From Polynucleobacter sp. (GTDB lineage: Bacteria > Pseudomonadota > Gammaproteobacteria > Burkholderiales > Burkholderiaceae): a stretch of 64,000 nucleotides of DNA. Shown here piece by piece: positions 1-7,630 of this stretch. Each line of letters opens with the position of its first letter. Position 1 is the first letter of the stretch. A model generated the notes under the pieces. It did not search any database. It worked only from the letters and a program-made list of their open reading frames with translations, and was not told the DNA's origin. The stretch spans positions 62,001 through 126,000 of the forward strand of contig NZ_JAUXZY010000004.1 in assembly GCF_030693775.1 (NCBI RefSeq), written 5' to 3'. The translations under genes and the position numbers were made by a program.

Positions 1-27
1 ATTTTTCTCTACCATCACTAACTAAGC

Positions 28-1101
28 ATGTTTAACTTCGCTCAATTAGCACTGCCATTGATTCAGGCCCCAATGGCTGGCGGAATTACTACGCCCCAAT
101 TGGTGGCGGCAGTTGCTAATCACGGAGGGGTTGGAAGTTTTGGTTTTGCATACAGTACGCCAGAAAAGATTCATGCGGATTTACTTGCGGCGCAGTCACT
201 GACCAGCGGACCCATTAACGCGAATTTTTTTGTGTTCAGTCCAGTTTGCTTGCCAAGCAATCAGATACAAGTTCAAGCCGTGCAGGCTTTGCGGTCACTG
301 GGCGTCGACGGAGTTCGGTCGCTCACGATCCCGGCAGAGCCCTTCTATCCCAGCCTGATGGATCAGCTAGAGCCCATTTGGCAGGCGCGACCAGCAATTC
401 TGAGCTTTCATTTTGGCCTGCCGCCGGAGGGTGTGATTGAAAAAGCCCATGCGCTGGGAATTGCCGTCGGCATCAGTGCGACCAGCCTTACGGAAGCTTT
501 AGTCATTGAATCTGCTTCTGCCGATTTTATTGTTGCCCAGGGAATTGAAGCTGGCGGACACCGTGGGCAATTTGATTTGCAGGCTGAAGATGAGGCGCTG
601 AGCACCTTAGGGCTTACAGCTCTGCTAGCTAAGCATTGCCGCATTCCGATTGTTGCTGCAGGCGGCATCATGAATGGGGCCGATATACATGCGGCACTTG
701 CTAACGGTGCGCAGGCAGCCCAAATGGGAACGGCATTTTTATGTTGTGATGAGTCAGGGACTCCGCCCAGTTATCGCCACTATTTATTGCACAAACAAGA
801 CAGGTCAACGACGCTGACGAAGGCCTTTTCAGGGCGGCTTGCACGCGGCATAGAAAATACCTTCACCCGCACTATGCAAGATCAAGTCACCTTACCCTTT
901 CCAATCCAAAATACCCTGACAGGGCCTCTGCGCCAGTGGGCAGTAGAGCAGCAGGACGCCGAGTACCAGAGTCTTTGGGCGGGCACAGCGTATGCACAGA
1001 TGCGGAGCATGTCGACAAAAGACTTGATGCAGCAATTGCGCAATGAAATTGGGCAGGCATCGTTGACGCGGCGACATGAAAAGCAAAGTAGTAAGCCCTA
1101 A
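28..1101 (+). CDS. Nitronate monooxygenase-like FMN protein (NPD family)
   Basis: 357 aa, the usual length for the 2-nitropropane dioxygenase/nitronate monooxygenase family, which are FMN-dependent TIM barrels oxidising alkyl nitronates or related substrates. The N-terminus LPLIQAPMAGG matches the family opening. The EAGGHRGQFD motif near residue 175 and the phosphate-binding stretch AAGGIMNGADI followed by AQMGTAFL near residues 211-235 are the family signatures. It starts at the first ATG in the window after a 27-base leader, so upstream neighbours are unseen. The next gene on the same strand starts 89 bases downstream. The exact substrate cannot be read from the sequence; many family members are annotated simply as nitronate monooxygenase. 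Confidence 0.88.
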   Translation: MFNFAQLALPLIQAPMAGGITTPQLVAAVANHGGVGSFGFAYSTPEKIHADLLAAQSLTSGPINANFFVFSPVCLPSNQIQVQAVQALRSLGVDGVRSLTIPAEPFYPSLMDQLEPIWQARPAILSFHFGLPPEGVIEKAHALGIAVGISATSLTEALVIESASADFIVAQGIEAGGHRGQFDLQAEDEALSTLGLTALLAKHCRIPIVAAGGIMNGADIHAALANGAQAAQMGTAFLCCDESGTPPSYRHYLLHKQDRSTTLTKAFSGRLARGIENTFTRTMQDQVTLPFPIQNTLTGPLRQWAVEQQDAEYQSLWAGTAYAQMRSMSTKDLMQQLRNEIGQASLTRRHEKQSSKP

Positions 1102-1190
1102 ATAATTTAGGCGCTTCAAAGTCATGCCCGTACTGGTAAGATCAATTACGTCCAGATATTGCCTTTACCCATTAGAAAGTATTCAAACTC

Positions 1191-2894
1191 ATGCCGCATG
1201 ACATCGGCTTAATCGCGATCCTTGCCATTGGCTTTGGCCTTGCCCTTGTGCTGGGTATGGCGGTTTCATACCTAAAAATGCCGCCCTTGGTTGGGTATTT
1301 ATTGGCGGGCGTCATGATCGGCCCAGCAACACCGGGTTTTGTGGCGGACATCAGTCTATCGACACAGCTCGCTGAAATTGGGGTGATGCTATTGATGTTT
1401 GGGGTTGGACTGCATTTTTCGATTAATGACCTCTTATCAGTGAAGAAAATTGCAATCCCTGGTGCCCTCTTTCAGATGGCCGTAGCGACCGCCCTTGGCT
1501 TTTTTGTGGGTAGCTGGTGGGGCTGGTCATTTTTGGGCTCAATCGTATTTGGCCTCAGCCTCTCGGTAGCCAGTACGGTAGTTCTCTTGCGCGCACTCGA
1601 AGCAAAAGGTTTGCTAGAGACGCCCAACGGCAAAATTGCCGTCGGCTGGCTTGTCGTCGAGGACCTGGTAATGGTTCTGGCCCTGGTTCTCTTGCCCGTG
1701 ATGGCTGATATCTTTCATACGCAGCCAATGGGCGGTGCCGACAAAAATCAAATGGATGTATTGCAGGCAGTTGGTATTACCTTAGCCAAAGTCACGGCAT
1801 TTATTGTGTTGATGCTCGTGGTGGGTAAGCGCCTTCTACCTAAAATTCTATGGCTGGTGGCAAAAAATGGATCGCGTGAGCTCTTTACGCTCGCCGTTAT
1901 TGCGTCAGCGATTGGAATTGCATTCTTAGCGGCCTCGCTTTTTGATGTTTCATTTGCCTTGGGCGCTTTCTTTGCCGGAATGATGCTGGGCGAGTCTGAA
2001 TTAAGTAAACGCGCTGCAGATGAGTCGCTGCCATTACGCGATGCGTTTGCCGTTCTCTTTTTTGTTTCGGTTGGCATGCTTCTGAATCCCGAAATTGTAT
2101 GGAACGAGCCGCTCAAATTATTGATTGTGATTTTGATCATTACGGTTGGCAAAACACTGGCTGCCGTGGCCTTCGTTTTACTCTTCAAATACCCGCTCAA
2201 TACAGCAATGACCGTCGGTATTAGCTTGGCGCAGATCGGTGAATTCTCCTTCATCTTGGCGGGCATGGGCTTGGCCATGGACTTAATACCAAATGAGGCA
2301 TATAGCCTCATTCTGGCGGGGGCGATTATTTCGATTGCGATGAATTCCTTTTTGTTTGGCGGTATTGCTCCTGCAATCGAGTGGGCGCGTAAGCGCTCAG
2401 CTCTTGCCCGCAAACTAGATCAGCGGATTGATCCGCTGGCATTATTGCCCACCACAGTCAATCAATCGCTCCTGACTGGTCAGGTTGTGATTGTGGGCCA
2501 TGGCCGAGTTGGAAGAAGTCTTTTTCAAAAACTGCGGGCAAAGAATATTGCGTGTGTGGTGGCCGAAATGGATCGCGCCCTTGTGCAAGAATTGCGCACG
2601 CAAAACATTCCTGCCGTTGTCGGCGATGCAGCTGACCCCTTTGTGTTGATTCAGGCACATATTGCCCAAGCAGCCATCTTGGTGATTGCAACTAAAGATG
2701 CAATGGACATTGGCAAGATGGTCGAGACAGCCAAAGCACTCAATCCGAAGATTGCTATTTTTATTCGCGCAGAAGATAGCGACGCGATTGTGATTTATGA
2801 AAAAGAAGGTTGGGGCAAATCATTTACCGCAGAGGAAGAATTAGCCAATCGCTTGAGTAATGAAGTAATACAAGAGCTTCAGCGGGCGCACTAG
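1191..2894 (+). CDS. ybaL: YbaL/KefC-type cation:proton antiporter with TrkA-N domain
   Basis: 567 aa inner-membrane protein. Residues ~1-390 form a Na+/H+-exchanger domain with about a dozen hydrophobic segments (for example GFGLALVLGMAVSYL and VASTVVLLRALEAKGLLET). From ~430 a Rossmann-type TrkA-N/RCK domain begins with VVIVGHGRVGRSLFQKL, a GxGxxG nucleotide-binding motif, and ends at AKALNPKIAIFIRAEDSD. This architecture is that of monovalent cation:proton antiporter-2 proteins such as YbaL and KefB/KefC, which move K+ or Na+ against protons and are gated by nucleotide. No separate KefF/KefG ancillary gene lies beside it, which fits YbaL better than KefC. The pirin gene follows closely on the same strand. 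Confidence 0.88.
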   Translation: MPHDIGLIAILAIGFGLALVLGMAVSYLKMPPLVGYLLAGVMIGPATPGFVADISLSTQLAEIGVMLLMFGVGLHFSINDLLSVKKIAIPGALFQMAVATALGFFVGSWWGWSFLGSIVFGLSLSVASTVVLLRALEAKGLLETPNGKIAVGWLVVEDLVMVLALVLLPVMADIFHTQPMGGADKNQMDVLQAVGITLAKVTAFIVLMLVVGKRLLPKILWLVAKNGSRELFTLAVIASAIGIAFLAASLFDVSFALGAFFAGMMLGESELSKRAADESLPLRDAFAVLFFVSVGMLLNPEIVWNEPLKLLIVILIITVGKTLAAVAFVLLFKYPLNTAMTVGISLAQIGEFSFILAGMGLAMDLIPNEAYSLILAGAIISIAMNSFLFGGIAPAIEWARKRSALARKLDQRIDPLALLPTTVNQSLLTGQVVIVGHGRVGRSLFQKLRAKNIACVVAEMDRALVQELRTQNIPAVVGDAADPFVLIQAHIAQAAILVIATKDAMDIGKMVETAKALNPKIAIFIRAEDSDAIVIYEKEGWGKSFTAEEELANRLSNEVIQELQRAH

Positions 2895-2924
2895 GCAAAC
2901 ACATTATTTTTGCAGTGGAAAAAA

Positions 2925-3785
2925 ATGAAGAACATAATCAGAATACATAGTAATAATCAGGCGCATTGGGTGGGCGATGGGTTCCCGGTGCGAACCTTGT
3001 TTTCATATCAGTCGATGGGCGAAGAGCTAAGCCCATTTTTAATGTTGGATTATGCAAGTCCAGCCGCGTTTCCCCCAAGTGCCCAAGCAAAGGGCGTTGG
3101 CCCGCATCCGCACCGCGGCTTTGAGACAGTCACGATTGTCTACAAAGGAGAGCTTGCGCACAAAGACTCAGCAGGCAATAGCGGCACAATTGGGCCGGGC
3201 GATGTTCAGTGGATGACGGCTGGCGCAGGTATTTTGCACGAAGAGATGCATTCGGCGCAGTTCACGCAGCAAGGCGGTATGTTGAGTATGGCGCAGCTTT
3301 GGGTTAATTTGCCCGCAAACCAAAAGATGAGACCGCCTGGCTATCAGGCAATCGAGGCCGAGAGAATCCCCTGCATTCAATTCGAAAATGATCAGGGTAC
3401 GGCTCGGCTGATTGCGGGCAAGCATACTGGACTTTCCGGGCCTGCCAAAACCCACACAGCCATGCAAGTATGGGATCTACAGATTAAAAAAGGAGCGGTG
3501 ATTTCCTTACCTGCGCCTAATCATTGGACTGCTGCACTCGCTATATTGCAGGGCCAAGTGAAGACCGATAAGGGGCTTGCAGGAGATGCCAGTCTGATTA
3601 CGTATAGTCAAGCAGGCAGTGGCATTGAGCTGGTAGCCAGCCAAGATACGCACGCCCTCTTTTTGAGTGGCGAGCCAATTCGGGAACCTATGGTGGGCTA
3701 TGGCCCTTTTGTCATGAATACCAAAGCAGAAATTGCTCAGGCAATCGATGATTTTAATAGTGGTCAGTTTGGTAGACTCGATTAA
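2925..3785 (+). CDS. Pirin family protein (bicupin)
   Basis: 286 aa from the ATG at 2925; the ORF track opens at a TTG five codons earlier. The N-terminal cupin carries the conserved metal-binding set HPHRGFETVTIVYKGE followed by HKDSAGN and the pirin signature GDVQWMTAGAGILHEEM. The C-terminal half is the second cupin (pirin_C) and ends with the typical GPFVMNTKAEIAQAIDDF. Pirins are Fe-binding proteins; some bacterial ones (YhhW) have quercetinase activity, but the physiological role is usually unclear. It sits 30 bases after ybaL and may be co-transcribed. It converges with the outer-membrane gene, the two stop codons being almost adjacent. Confidence 0.9.
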   Translation: MKNIIRIHSNNQAHWVGDGFPVRTLFSYQSMGEELSPFLMLDYASPAAFPPSAQAKGVGPHPHRGFETVTIVYKGELAHKDSAGNSGTIGPGDVQWMTAGAGILHEEMHSAQFTQQGGMLSMAQLWVNLPANQKMRPPGYQAIEAERIPCIQFENDQGTARLIAGKHTGLSGPAKTHTAMQVWDLQIKKGAVISLPAPNHWTAALAILQGQVKTDKGLAGDASLITYSQAGSGIELVASQDTHALFLSGEPIREPMVGYGPFVMNTKAEIAQAIDDFNSGQFGRLD

Positions 3786-3786
3786 T

Positions 3787-4734
3787 CTAGAAGCTCGCAG
3801 CTAAACCAATCGACGTACCGCGTACGTTTTGTCCAAATTGATAGCGAAATACAATTCGCACGCGACTAAAGAGCGGCTCCGACTGACTGCGGTCAAACTC
3901 AATGCCACCACCGAGCGATGACAGGGAGTTAAAACCCAGTGCACCACGCAGATCACCTAAAAATTCGGTATGTGCTGCTTCCATCACAGCACGAATTGGC
4001 ATCGAAAAAAAACGCAGTGGTGTTGGTACCCGATTGCGGGCCCACAAGCTGAGGCTTTGGGAGTTGGCTGAGCCCTGAACTGCCTTAGAGGTATCAAACG
4101 TGTTCATTTCAATATTGGTATAACGCAATTCAATATCAATTTCACGTTCAAGCTTGTAATTTTCATAGTCCAGCATTAAAGAACCACCAAGACCGTAGGT
4201 ATTCATGCGCCCATTCTTTAAAAACTGCAGATCAGCGCCCGTTTGATTTTCAATCACGCGAGATGCAATCGATAGATCGCTTTCTAGGTGGCCCAGCATA
4301 ATGTTAGCAATCGGCCTGATGCGCAGTTCGTTAGTCAGTGGAAAGTCCCAGCCGACACCGCCGGTACCGGTGATGCTATTCCAATGCACGGGAACATCAA
4401 CGCTAGTATTGCCGACGGTCCCAATAAAACTGGGATTGTATCGATTAACCGCGAGAGTGCCTTCAAGATAAAGTGGCACGTTTCTACTCAGGCGATCTCC
4501 GCCGCCCAAGGAAATCATTTGCAAGTTAGGATTATTGCCGCTGCGATCAGTAATGGATAGAGATCCAGTGGTGACATCTGGCGTTAAAGAGTAACCAGTG
4601 ATTACCATAAAAGCATCTGCCCGTTTTTTTAAAAAGGAATTCAGGGCATCTGTGCCTTGTGCGTGAGCGCTCGCAATCCATACTCCCCACACCGCGATGA
4701 GGCAGATCAGTTGGCTTCGAAAAGTGTGTGGCAT
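3787..4734 (-). CDS. Putative secreted outer-membrane beta-barrel protein
   Basis: 315 aa with a clear signal peptide (LICLIAVWGVWIASAHA, likely cut after AHA). The mature part alternates short polar/aromatic strands and glycine-rich turns and ends in phenylalanine (SIGLAASF), the C-terminal signature of outer-membrane barrels recognised by BamA. The middle contains LRIRPIANIMLGHLES and VRIVFRYQFGQNVRG, which read like amphipathic beta strands. I do not recognise a named family, so function (porin, autotransporter-like barrel or lipid-related barrel) is open. It is transcribed divergently from the SbtA-like gene with about 98 bases between starts. Confidence 0.7.
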   Translation of the reverse strand: MPHTFRSQLICLIAVWGVWIASAHAQGTDALNSFLKKRADAFMVITGYSLTPDVTTGSLSITDRSGNNPNLQMISLGGGDRLSRNVPLYLEGTLAVNRYNPSFIGTVGNTSVDVPVHWNSITGTGGVGWDFPLTNELRIRPIANIMLGHLESDLSIASRVIENQTGADLQFLKNGRMNTYGLGGSLMLDYENYKLEREIDIELRYTNIEMNTFDTSKAVQGSANSQSLSLWARNRVPTPLRFFSMPIRAVMEAAHTEFLGDLRGALGFNSLSSLGGGIEFDRSQSEPLFSRVRIVFRYQFGQNVRGTSIGLAASF

Positions 4735-4832
4735 CGTTTGATGGTCAGCGGGATGGGCGAAGAGGTTATGCGCTTAAACGGGGCGAATAAAGAGCCCACA
4801 AGATCCCTGAAATTATAAGGTGGCTAGGCCAC

Positions 4833-5813
4833 ATGGCAAGCCGTTATCATAGAGGTGTGAATAACTTTCTTGATCCTGCCATCCTCTTTTTTGTGTTTGG
4901 CGCCTTTGCCGGCCTGATTAAGTCTAATTTAGAGATTCCGCAACCCATTGCGCGTTTTCTGTCGCTCTATTTGTTAATGGCCTTAGGGCTAAAAGGCGGC
5001 TTTGCACTGCAGAAATCGGGCTTTACTCAAGAGATTGGTTTGGCGCTGGGCCTCGCGATCTTTTTGGCCATCATTATTCCCATCATTGCCTATACAGTGC
5101 TGCGAACCCGATTAAACAATTACGACTCTGCCGCCATCGCAGCAACATACGGCTCGGTCAGCGCGGTTACCTTTATTACAGCAACGCAATTTTTGAGTAA
5201 TCAAGAAATTCCATACGGCGGACATATGGCGGCAGCGATGGCGCTCATGGAATCGCCCGCCATTATTTTGGCCATTGTATTGGCCAATAAGGCCCGTGTG
5301 AGCAGCACTAGCAAGGCTCAGTCTATCGGCTTATCGAAGGTATTGCATGAATCATTCACCGATGGCGCGCAGCTTTTATTGCTCGGGTCAATGGCGGTTG
5401 GCATGCTCAGCGGTGAAGATGGTCAGCGCATCATGGCGCCATTCTCAATTGATTTATTTAAGGGAATGCTGGCGTTCTTCCTCTTGGATATGGGGCTGAT
5501 GGCAGCAAAAAATTTCAGCGGCATCAAAGGCAAGCCGCTGATCGTATTGCTGTATGCGCTAGTTGCGCCTTTAGTGCACGCAGGCATTGCTTTGGTCCTT
5601 TGCACATTATTGAGGTTGCCATTGGGGGATACGATCCTATTAATGGTGCTCGCGGCCAGTGCCTCATACATTGCCGTGCCGGCGGTATTGCGCCATGCCT
5701 TACCGGAAGTCAATCCGGCCCTCTATATGGGCATGTCCTTGGGTATCACCTTCCCCTTCAATATCATTATCGGAATACCACTCTATTCTTTTGCAGCGCA
5801 ACTGCTGCGGTAA
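4833..5813 (+). CDS. sbtA: SbtA-type sodium-dependent bicarbonate transporter
   Basis: 326 aa with about ten membrane segments. The N-terminal stretch LDPAILFFVFGAFAGLIKS-LEIPQPIARFLSLYLLMALGLKGG is the SbtA/DUF897 signature, and the repeat unit recurs in the second half (DLFKGMLAFFLLDMGLMAA). Characterised SbtA of cyanobacteria imports bicarbonate with Na+. In a heterotroph it probably supplies bicarbonate for carboxylations, and the window also encodes a carbonic anhydrase. The ATG at 4833 has an AAGGTGG Shine-Dalgarno about 9 bases upstream; a GTG at 4857 is a less likely start. A small hairpin (GTGGC-TAG-GCCAC, 4820-4832) sits between this site and the ATG. No adjacent SbtB (PII-like) gene is visible. 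Confidence 0.85.
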   Translation: MASRYHRGVNNFLDPAILFFVFGAFAGLIKSNLEIPQPIARFLSLYLLMALGLKGGFALQKSGFTQEIGLALGLAIFLAIIIPIIAYTVLRTRLNNYDSAAIAATYGSVSAVTFITATQFLSNQEIPYGGHMAAAMALMESPAIILAIVLANKARVSSTSKAQSIGLSKVLHESFTDGAQLLLLGSMAVGMLSGEDGQRIMAPFSIDLFKGMLAFFLLDMGLMAAKNFSGIKGKPLIVLLYALVAPLVHAGIALVLCTLLRLPLGDTILLMVLAASASYIAVPAVLRHALPEVNPALYMGMSLGITFPFNIIIGIPLYSFAAQLLR

Positions 5814-5841
5814 CACGTTTTAATACGAGGCCTTCTTGGCT

Positions 5842-5850
5842 TGGTATAGT
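5842..5850 (+). promoter_or_regulatory. Candidate extended -10 promoter of the 78-aa gene
   Basis: TGGTATAGT is an extended -10 element (TG-n-TATAGT), 27 bases upstream of the ATG at 5878. No good -35 is visible at 16-18 bases, as is usual for extended -10 promoters. The second paralogue at 13129 also has an extended -10 element. Confidence 0.4.
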
Positions 5851-5877
5851 GATTGATCTACTAACAAAAGGACGGAT

Positions 5878-6114
5878 ATGACCCACCACGAAAAACTCAT
5901 CGCTGCGTTTGAGGCTTATAAAGAAGAAAATACCAAGTTTCAGGAAAAAGGCGTGAAAGCATCGGCTGCCCGCGCACGGAAAGCGCTTCAGGAAATTGCT
6001 GGGTCATGCAAAGAGCGCCGCAAAGAAATTACGGCAGAAAAAGAAATGCTGGAGGGCAAAAAAGGCGAGGGCATGTCACAGGATGCTGCCCGTCATGCCC
6101 ATATTCGAAAGTAA
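5878..6114 (+). CDS. Small basic Hc1-like protein, paralogue 1
   Basis: 78 aa, rich in Lys, Arg, Glu and Ala, with predicted continuous helix. Residues ~22-55 (EKGVKASAARARKALQEI followed by CKERRKEITAEK) are nearly identical to the 59-aa product at 13129-13308. The pattern G-x-K-A-x-A-x-R-x-R then RKE-x-x-x-AEK resembles the N-terminal half of chlamydial histone-like Hc1, without its lysine-rich DNA-binding tail. A role as a small nucleoid-associated or RNA-binding protein is inference from this resemblance. Strong ribosome-binding site AAAAGGAC lies just before the ATG. The last ~20 residues (GKKGEGMSQDAARHAHIRK) are absent from the paralogue. Confidence 0.75.
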   Translation: MTHHEKLIAAFEAYKEENTKFQEKGVKASAARARKALQEIAGSCKERRKEITAEKEMLEGKKGEGMSQDAARHAHIRK

Positions 6115-6139
6115 GCCACAAGAGCACTAGTTTGAATAA

Positions 6140-6172
6140 TGCGGTTAGGGTCAGCAAGACTAAACCGCATTT
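6140..6172 (+). terminator. Possible weak terminator after the 78-aa gene
   Basis: Stem TGCGGTT / AACCGCA, extended by AG/CT with one bulged base, followed only by TTT. It lies 26 bases after the stop at 6114 and before the cupin gene. The short T run makes efficient termination uncertain. Confidence 0.35.
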
Positions 6173-6215
6173 CCCATTTGTTGGATGCAGTGCTGTGCTA
6201 AATACAGGCGAGCCA

Positions 6216-6710
6216 ATGAAAACATTCATTCAAAGAAAAGCCATCCTCTTTTTGAGCTTGGCACCCCTGCTTCTGAGTGTGGCAGGACTTCAGGCAGAAT
6301 CTGCTCTTGCTGCAGATGACTACGCACAGGGCCTGGCAAAAGATCGGATTTCAGTTAAAACCTTATTGCCCCAGATGCCCTCAAAAACTATTATTGGGCA
6401 AGACTACCCATATCCGAATGGCACACCATTGATCGAGAGCTACCTGATAGAGATTCCTCCCGGACAAAAAACAGGCATTCATCTTCATCAAGTTCCCTTA
6501 TTGGCATACATTATTTCGGGTCGCCTCGAAACTAATTACGGCACTAAGGGGAGCAAGGTAAGCGCCGCAGGCGATGTATTTATAGAGGCAATCGAATGGT
6601 GCCATTTTGGGAAAGCGCTCGGAACGGAACCCGTGCAAATATTGGCTATTTATCTCAATTCAGTTGGCGGAACTCAAAAAAAGTCAGCTGACTGCGCTGC
6701 CTTGCAATAA
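6216..6710 (+). CDS. Exported cupin-domain protein
   Basis: 164 aa from the ATG at 6216; the longer ORF starting at 6006 overlaps the previous gene and is not credible because a clean signal peptide begins at MKTFIQRKAILFLSLAPLLLSV. Cleavage is likely around ALA-ADDYA, giving a periplasmic protein. The mature part is a single cupin: PPGQKTGIHLHQVPLLAYIISG supplies the metal-ligand histidines and GDVFIEAIEWCHFG the second motif. Substrate unknown. It converges with the MarR-like gene, stops being 26 bases apart. Confidence 0.75.
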   Translation: MKTFIQRKAILFLSLAPLLLSVAGLQAESALAADDYAQGLAKDRISVKTLLPQMPSKTIIGQDYPYPNGTPLIESYLIEIPPGQKTGIHLHQVPLLAYIISGRLETNYGTKGSKVSAAGDVFIEAIEWCHFGKALGTEPVQILAIYLNSVGGTQKKSADCAALQ

Positions 6711-6736
6711 CGCCGGGATTGACTGCAAGCGCAGGA

Positions 6737-7081
6737 TTAAGCGATCGTCTCAGCTTGGCCGTGCATCACTAACGCACTGAGCTCCCGATAGAGCTTGATT
6801 GCTTTGTTTGTTGGTACAAGGTACTTAAGACGACCATCTTTGGGATTACTCTTTGTGGTGATTAACTTTTTGCTGATGAGATACTTAATTCCCTGATGCA
6901 AGGTAACCGGAGAGGCAATGTGCCTTAGGGCAATAACATTAGATACAGTAATTGGTTGCTCGTTCACAAAGGCCTGAACAATAACACGTAACAGTGCGCA
7001 TGACTTTGAGTCAACTCCATAGCCGTGATTAATTTGATCGCGCGTATTGACAAAGTCAAGATACTCAAATTTCGTTGGCAT
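6737..7081 (-). CDS. Small MarR-like winged-helix regulator
   Basis: 114 aa, shorter than classic MarR proteins (~140-150 aa). A helix-turn-helix can be seen in ITVSNVIALRHIASPVTLHQGIKYLISKKLI, followed by the wing TTKSNPKDGRLKYLVPTNKAIKLY, which matches the MarR pattern (D-x-R ... L-T-x-x-G) fairly well. It has an N-terminal helix but lacks a long C-terminal dimerisation helix. It is divergent from the 71-aa gene at 7269, and each gene has a perfect AT-rich inverted repeat just upstream of its start, suggesting autoregulation and control of the neighbour. The ligand is unknown. Confidence 0.7.
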   Translation of the reverse strand: MPTKFEYLDFVNTRDQINHGYGVDSKSCALLRVIVQAFVNEQPITVSNVIALRHIASPVTLHQGIKYLISKKLITTKSNPKDGRLKYLVPTNKAIKLYRELSALVMHGQAETIA

Positions 7082-7104
7082 TAAAGTTAAACCCTATGAA
7101 CATG

Positions 7105-7127
7105 ATTTGATTTTTCTATTATCAAAT
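7105..7127. promoter_or_regulatory. Inverted repeat upstream of the MarR-like gene
   Basis: ATTTGAT (7105-7111) and ATCAAAT (7121-7127) are perfect 7-base inverted repeats with a 9-base spacer, centred about 35 bases upstream of the regulator start at 7081. Candidate operator for autoregulation; the link to the protein is inference. Confidence 0.45.
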
Positions 7128-7214
7128 AAAACCTGCCACATTCCAAGGCTTTAAATTAAGTTGATAAGGAGTGGCGCTAATCGCTAGTTACTAACAATCA
7201 ACAAACAAAAGAAA

Positions 7215-7255
7215 TTGACAATATACTTATATAAATTAAATTAAGTTTATATAAG
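7215..7255 (+). promoter_or_regulatory. Promoter with overlapping 10+10 bp palindrome before the 71-aa gene
   Basis: A consensus -35 TTGACA (7215-7220) and a weak -10 TAAATT (7237-7242, 16-base spacing) precede the ATG at 7269. CTTATATAAA (7226-7235) and TTTATATAAG (7246-7255) form a perfect 10-base inverted repeat with a 10-base spacer that contains the -10 element. A dimeric repressor bound here would block RNA polymerase. The adjacent MarR-like protein is the obvious candidate. Confidence 0.6.
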
Positions 7256-7268
7256 ATACGGTCGCATT

Positions 7269-7484
7269 ATGTTTAAGTTTTTTGATAGAAATCAAAGCGA
7301 CTTTGTTGTTAAAGACATTGATCGCAGGCGGCGAGTTGTCGTTGTTGAAGACCCAGCGCTTGGATTGGAATGCGAAGTGCCGTTTGAGAAGGATGACTTG
7401 CTAACGGCTGAAATATCGGGCGCCTACACCATCAAGCTAAGCTATATCGATGGTAAGACGGAGATAGTTCGATTTCTCAAATAA
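7269..7484 (+). CDS. Small uncharacterised protein (71 aa)
   Basis: 71 aa with no recognisable family. It is acidic to neutral with alternating hydrophobic residues (RRVVVVEDPALGLECEVPFEKDD and AYTIKLSYIDGKTEIVRF) that suggest a small beta-rich fold. It lacks a signal peptide or membrane segment. The gene has its own promoter with a palindromic operator and a strong terminator about 110 bases downstream, so it is probably a monocistronic regulated transcript. The surrounding AT-rich base composition differs from neighbouring genes, which may mark a transferred regulator/target pair. Confidence 0.65.
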   Translation: MFKFFDRNQSDFVVKDIDRRRRVVVVEDPALGLECEVPFEKDDLLTAEISGAYTIKLSYIDGKTEIVRFLK

Positions 7485-7592
7485 AAGTAATTTGCACCTT
7501 ATCGGTGCTTATTTGGCGGCAAGCCTAATTTAAGATGGGTAATATGAATCCGTAGTCGATTTATTTATTTTTACCCTCCATAAGATTTCTTT

Positions 7593-7620
7593 GGCCACCC
7601 TTTGGGGTGGCCTTTTCTTT
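7593..7620 (+). terminator. Intrinsic terminator
   Basis: GGCCACCC-TTTG-GGGTGGCC, an 8-bp GC-rich perfect stem, followed by TTTTCTTT. Orientation is plus, so it ends the transcript of the 71-aa gene. A weaker hairpin (GCACC/GGTGC, 7494-7508) lies between it and the stop codon. Confidence 0.85.
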
Positions 7621-7630
7621 GCGGGGTAGC

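Noticed and set aside
1748-2413. 221-aa ORF antisense to ybaL
   Set aside because: It lies wholly inside the antiporter gene on the other strand, has low-complexity Ala/Ser/Ile/Lys composition and no domain; a shadow of the real frame.
6006-6215. Long N-terminal extension of the cupin gene
   Set aside because: Overlaps the 78-aa gene in another frame and lies before a clean signal peptide starting at 6216.
7494-7508. GCACC/GGTGC hairpin after the 71-aa gene as the terminator
   Set aside because: Five-base stem followed by TTATTTGG; the much stronger terminator is at 7593.
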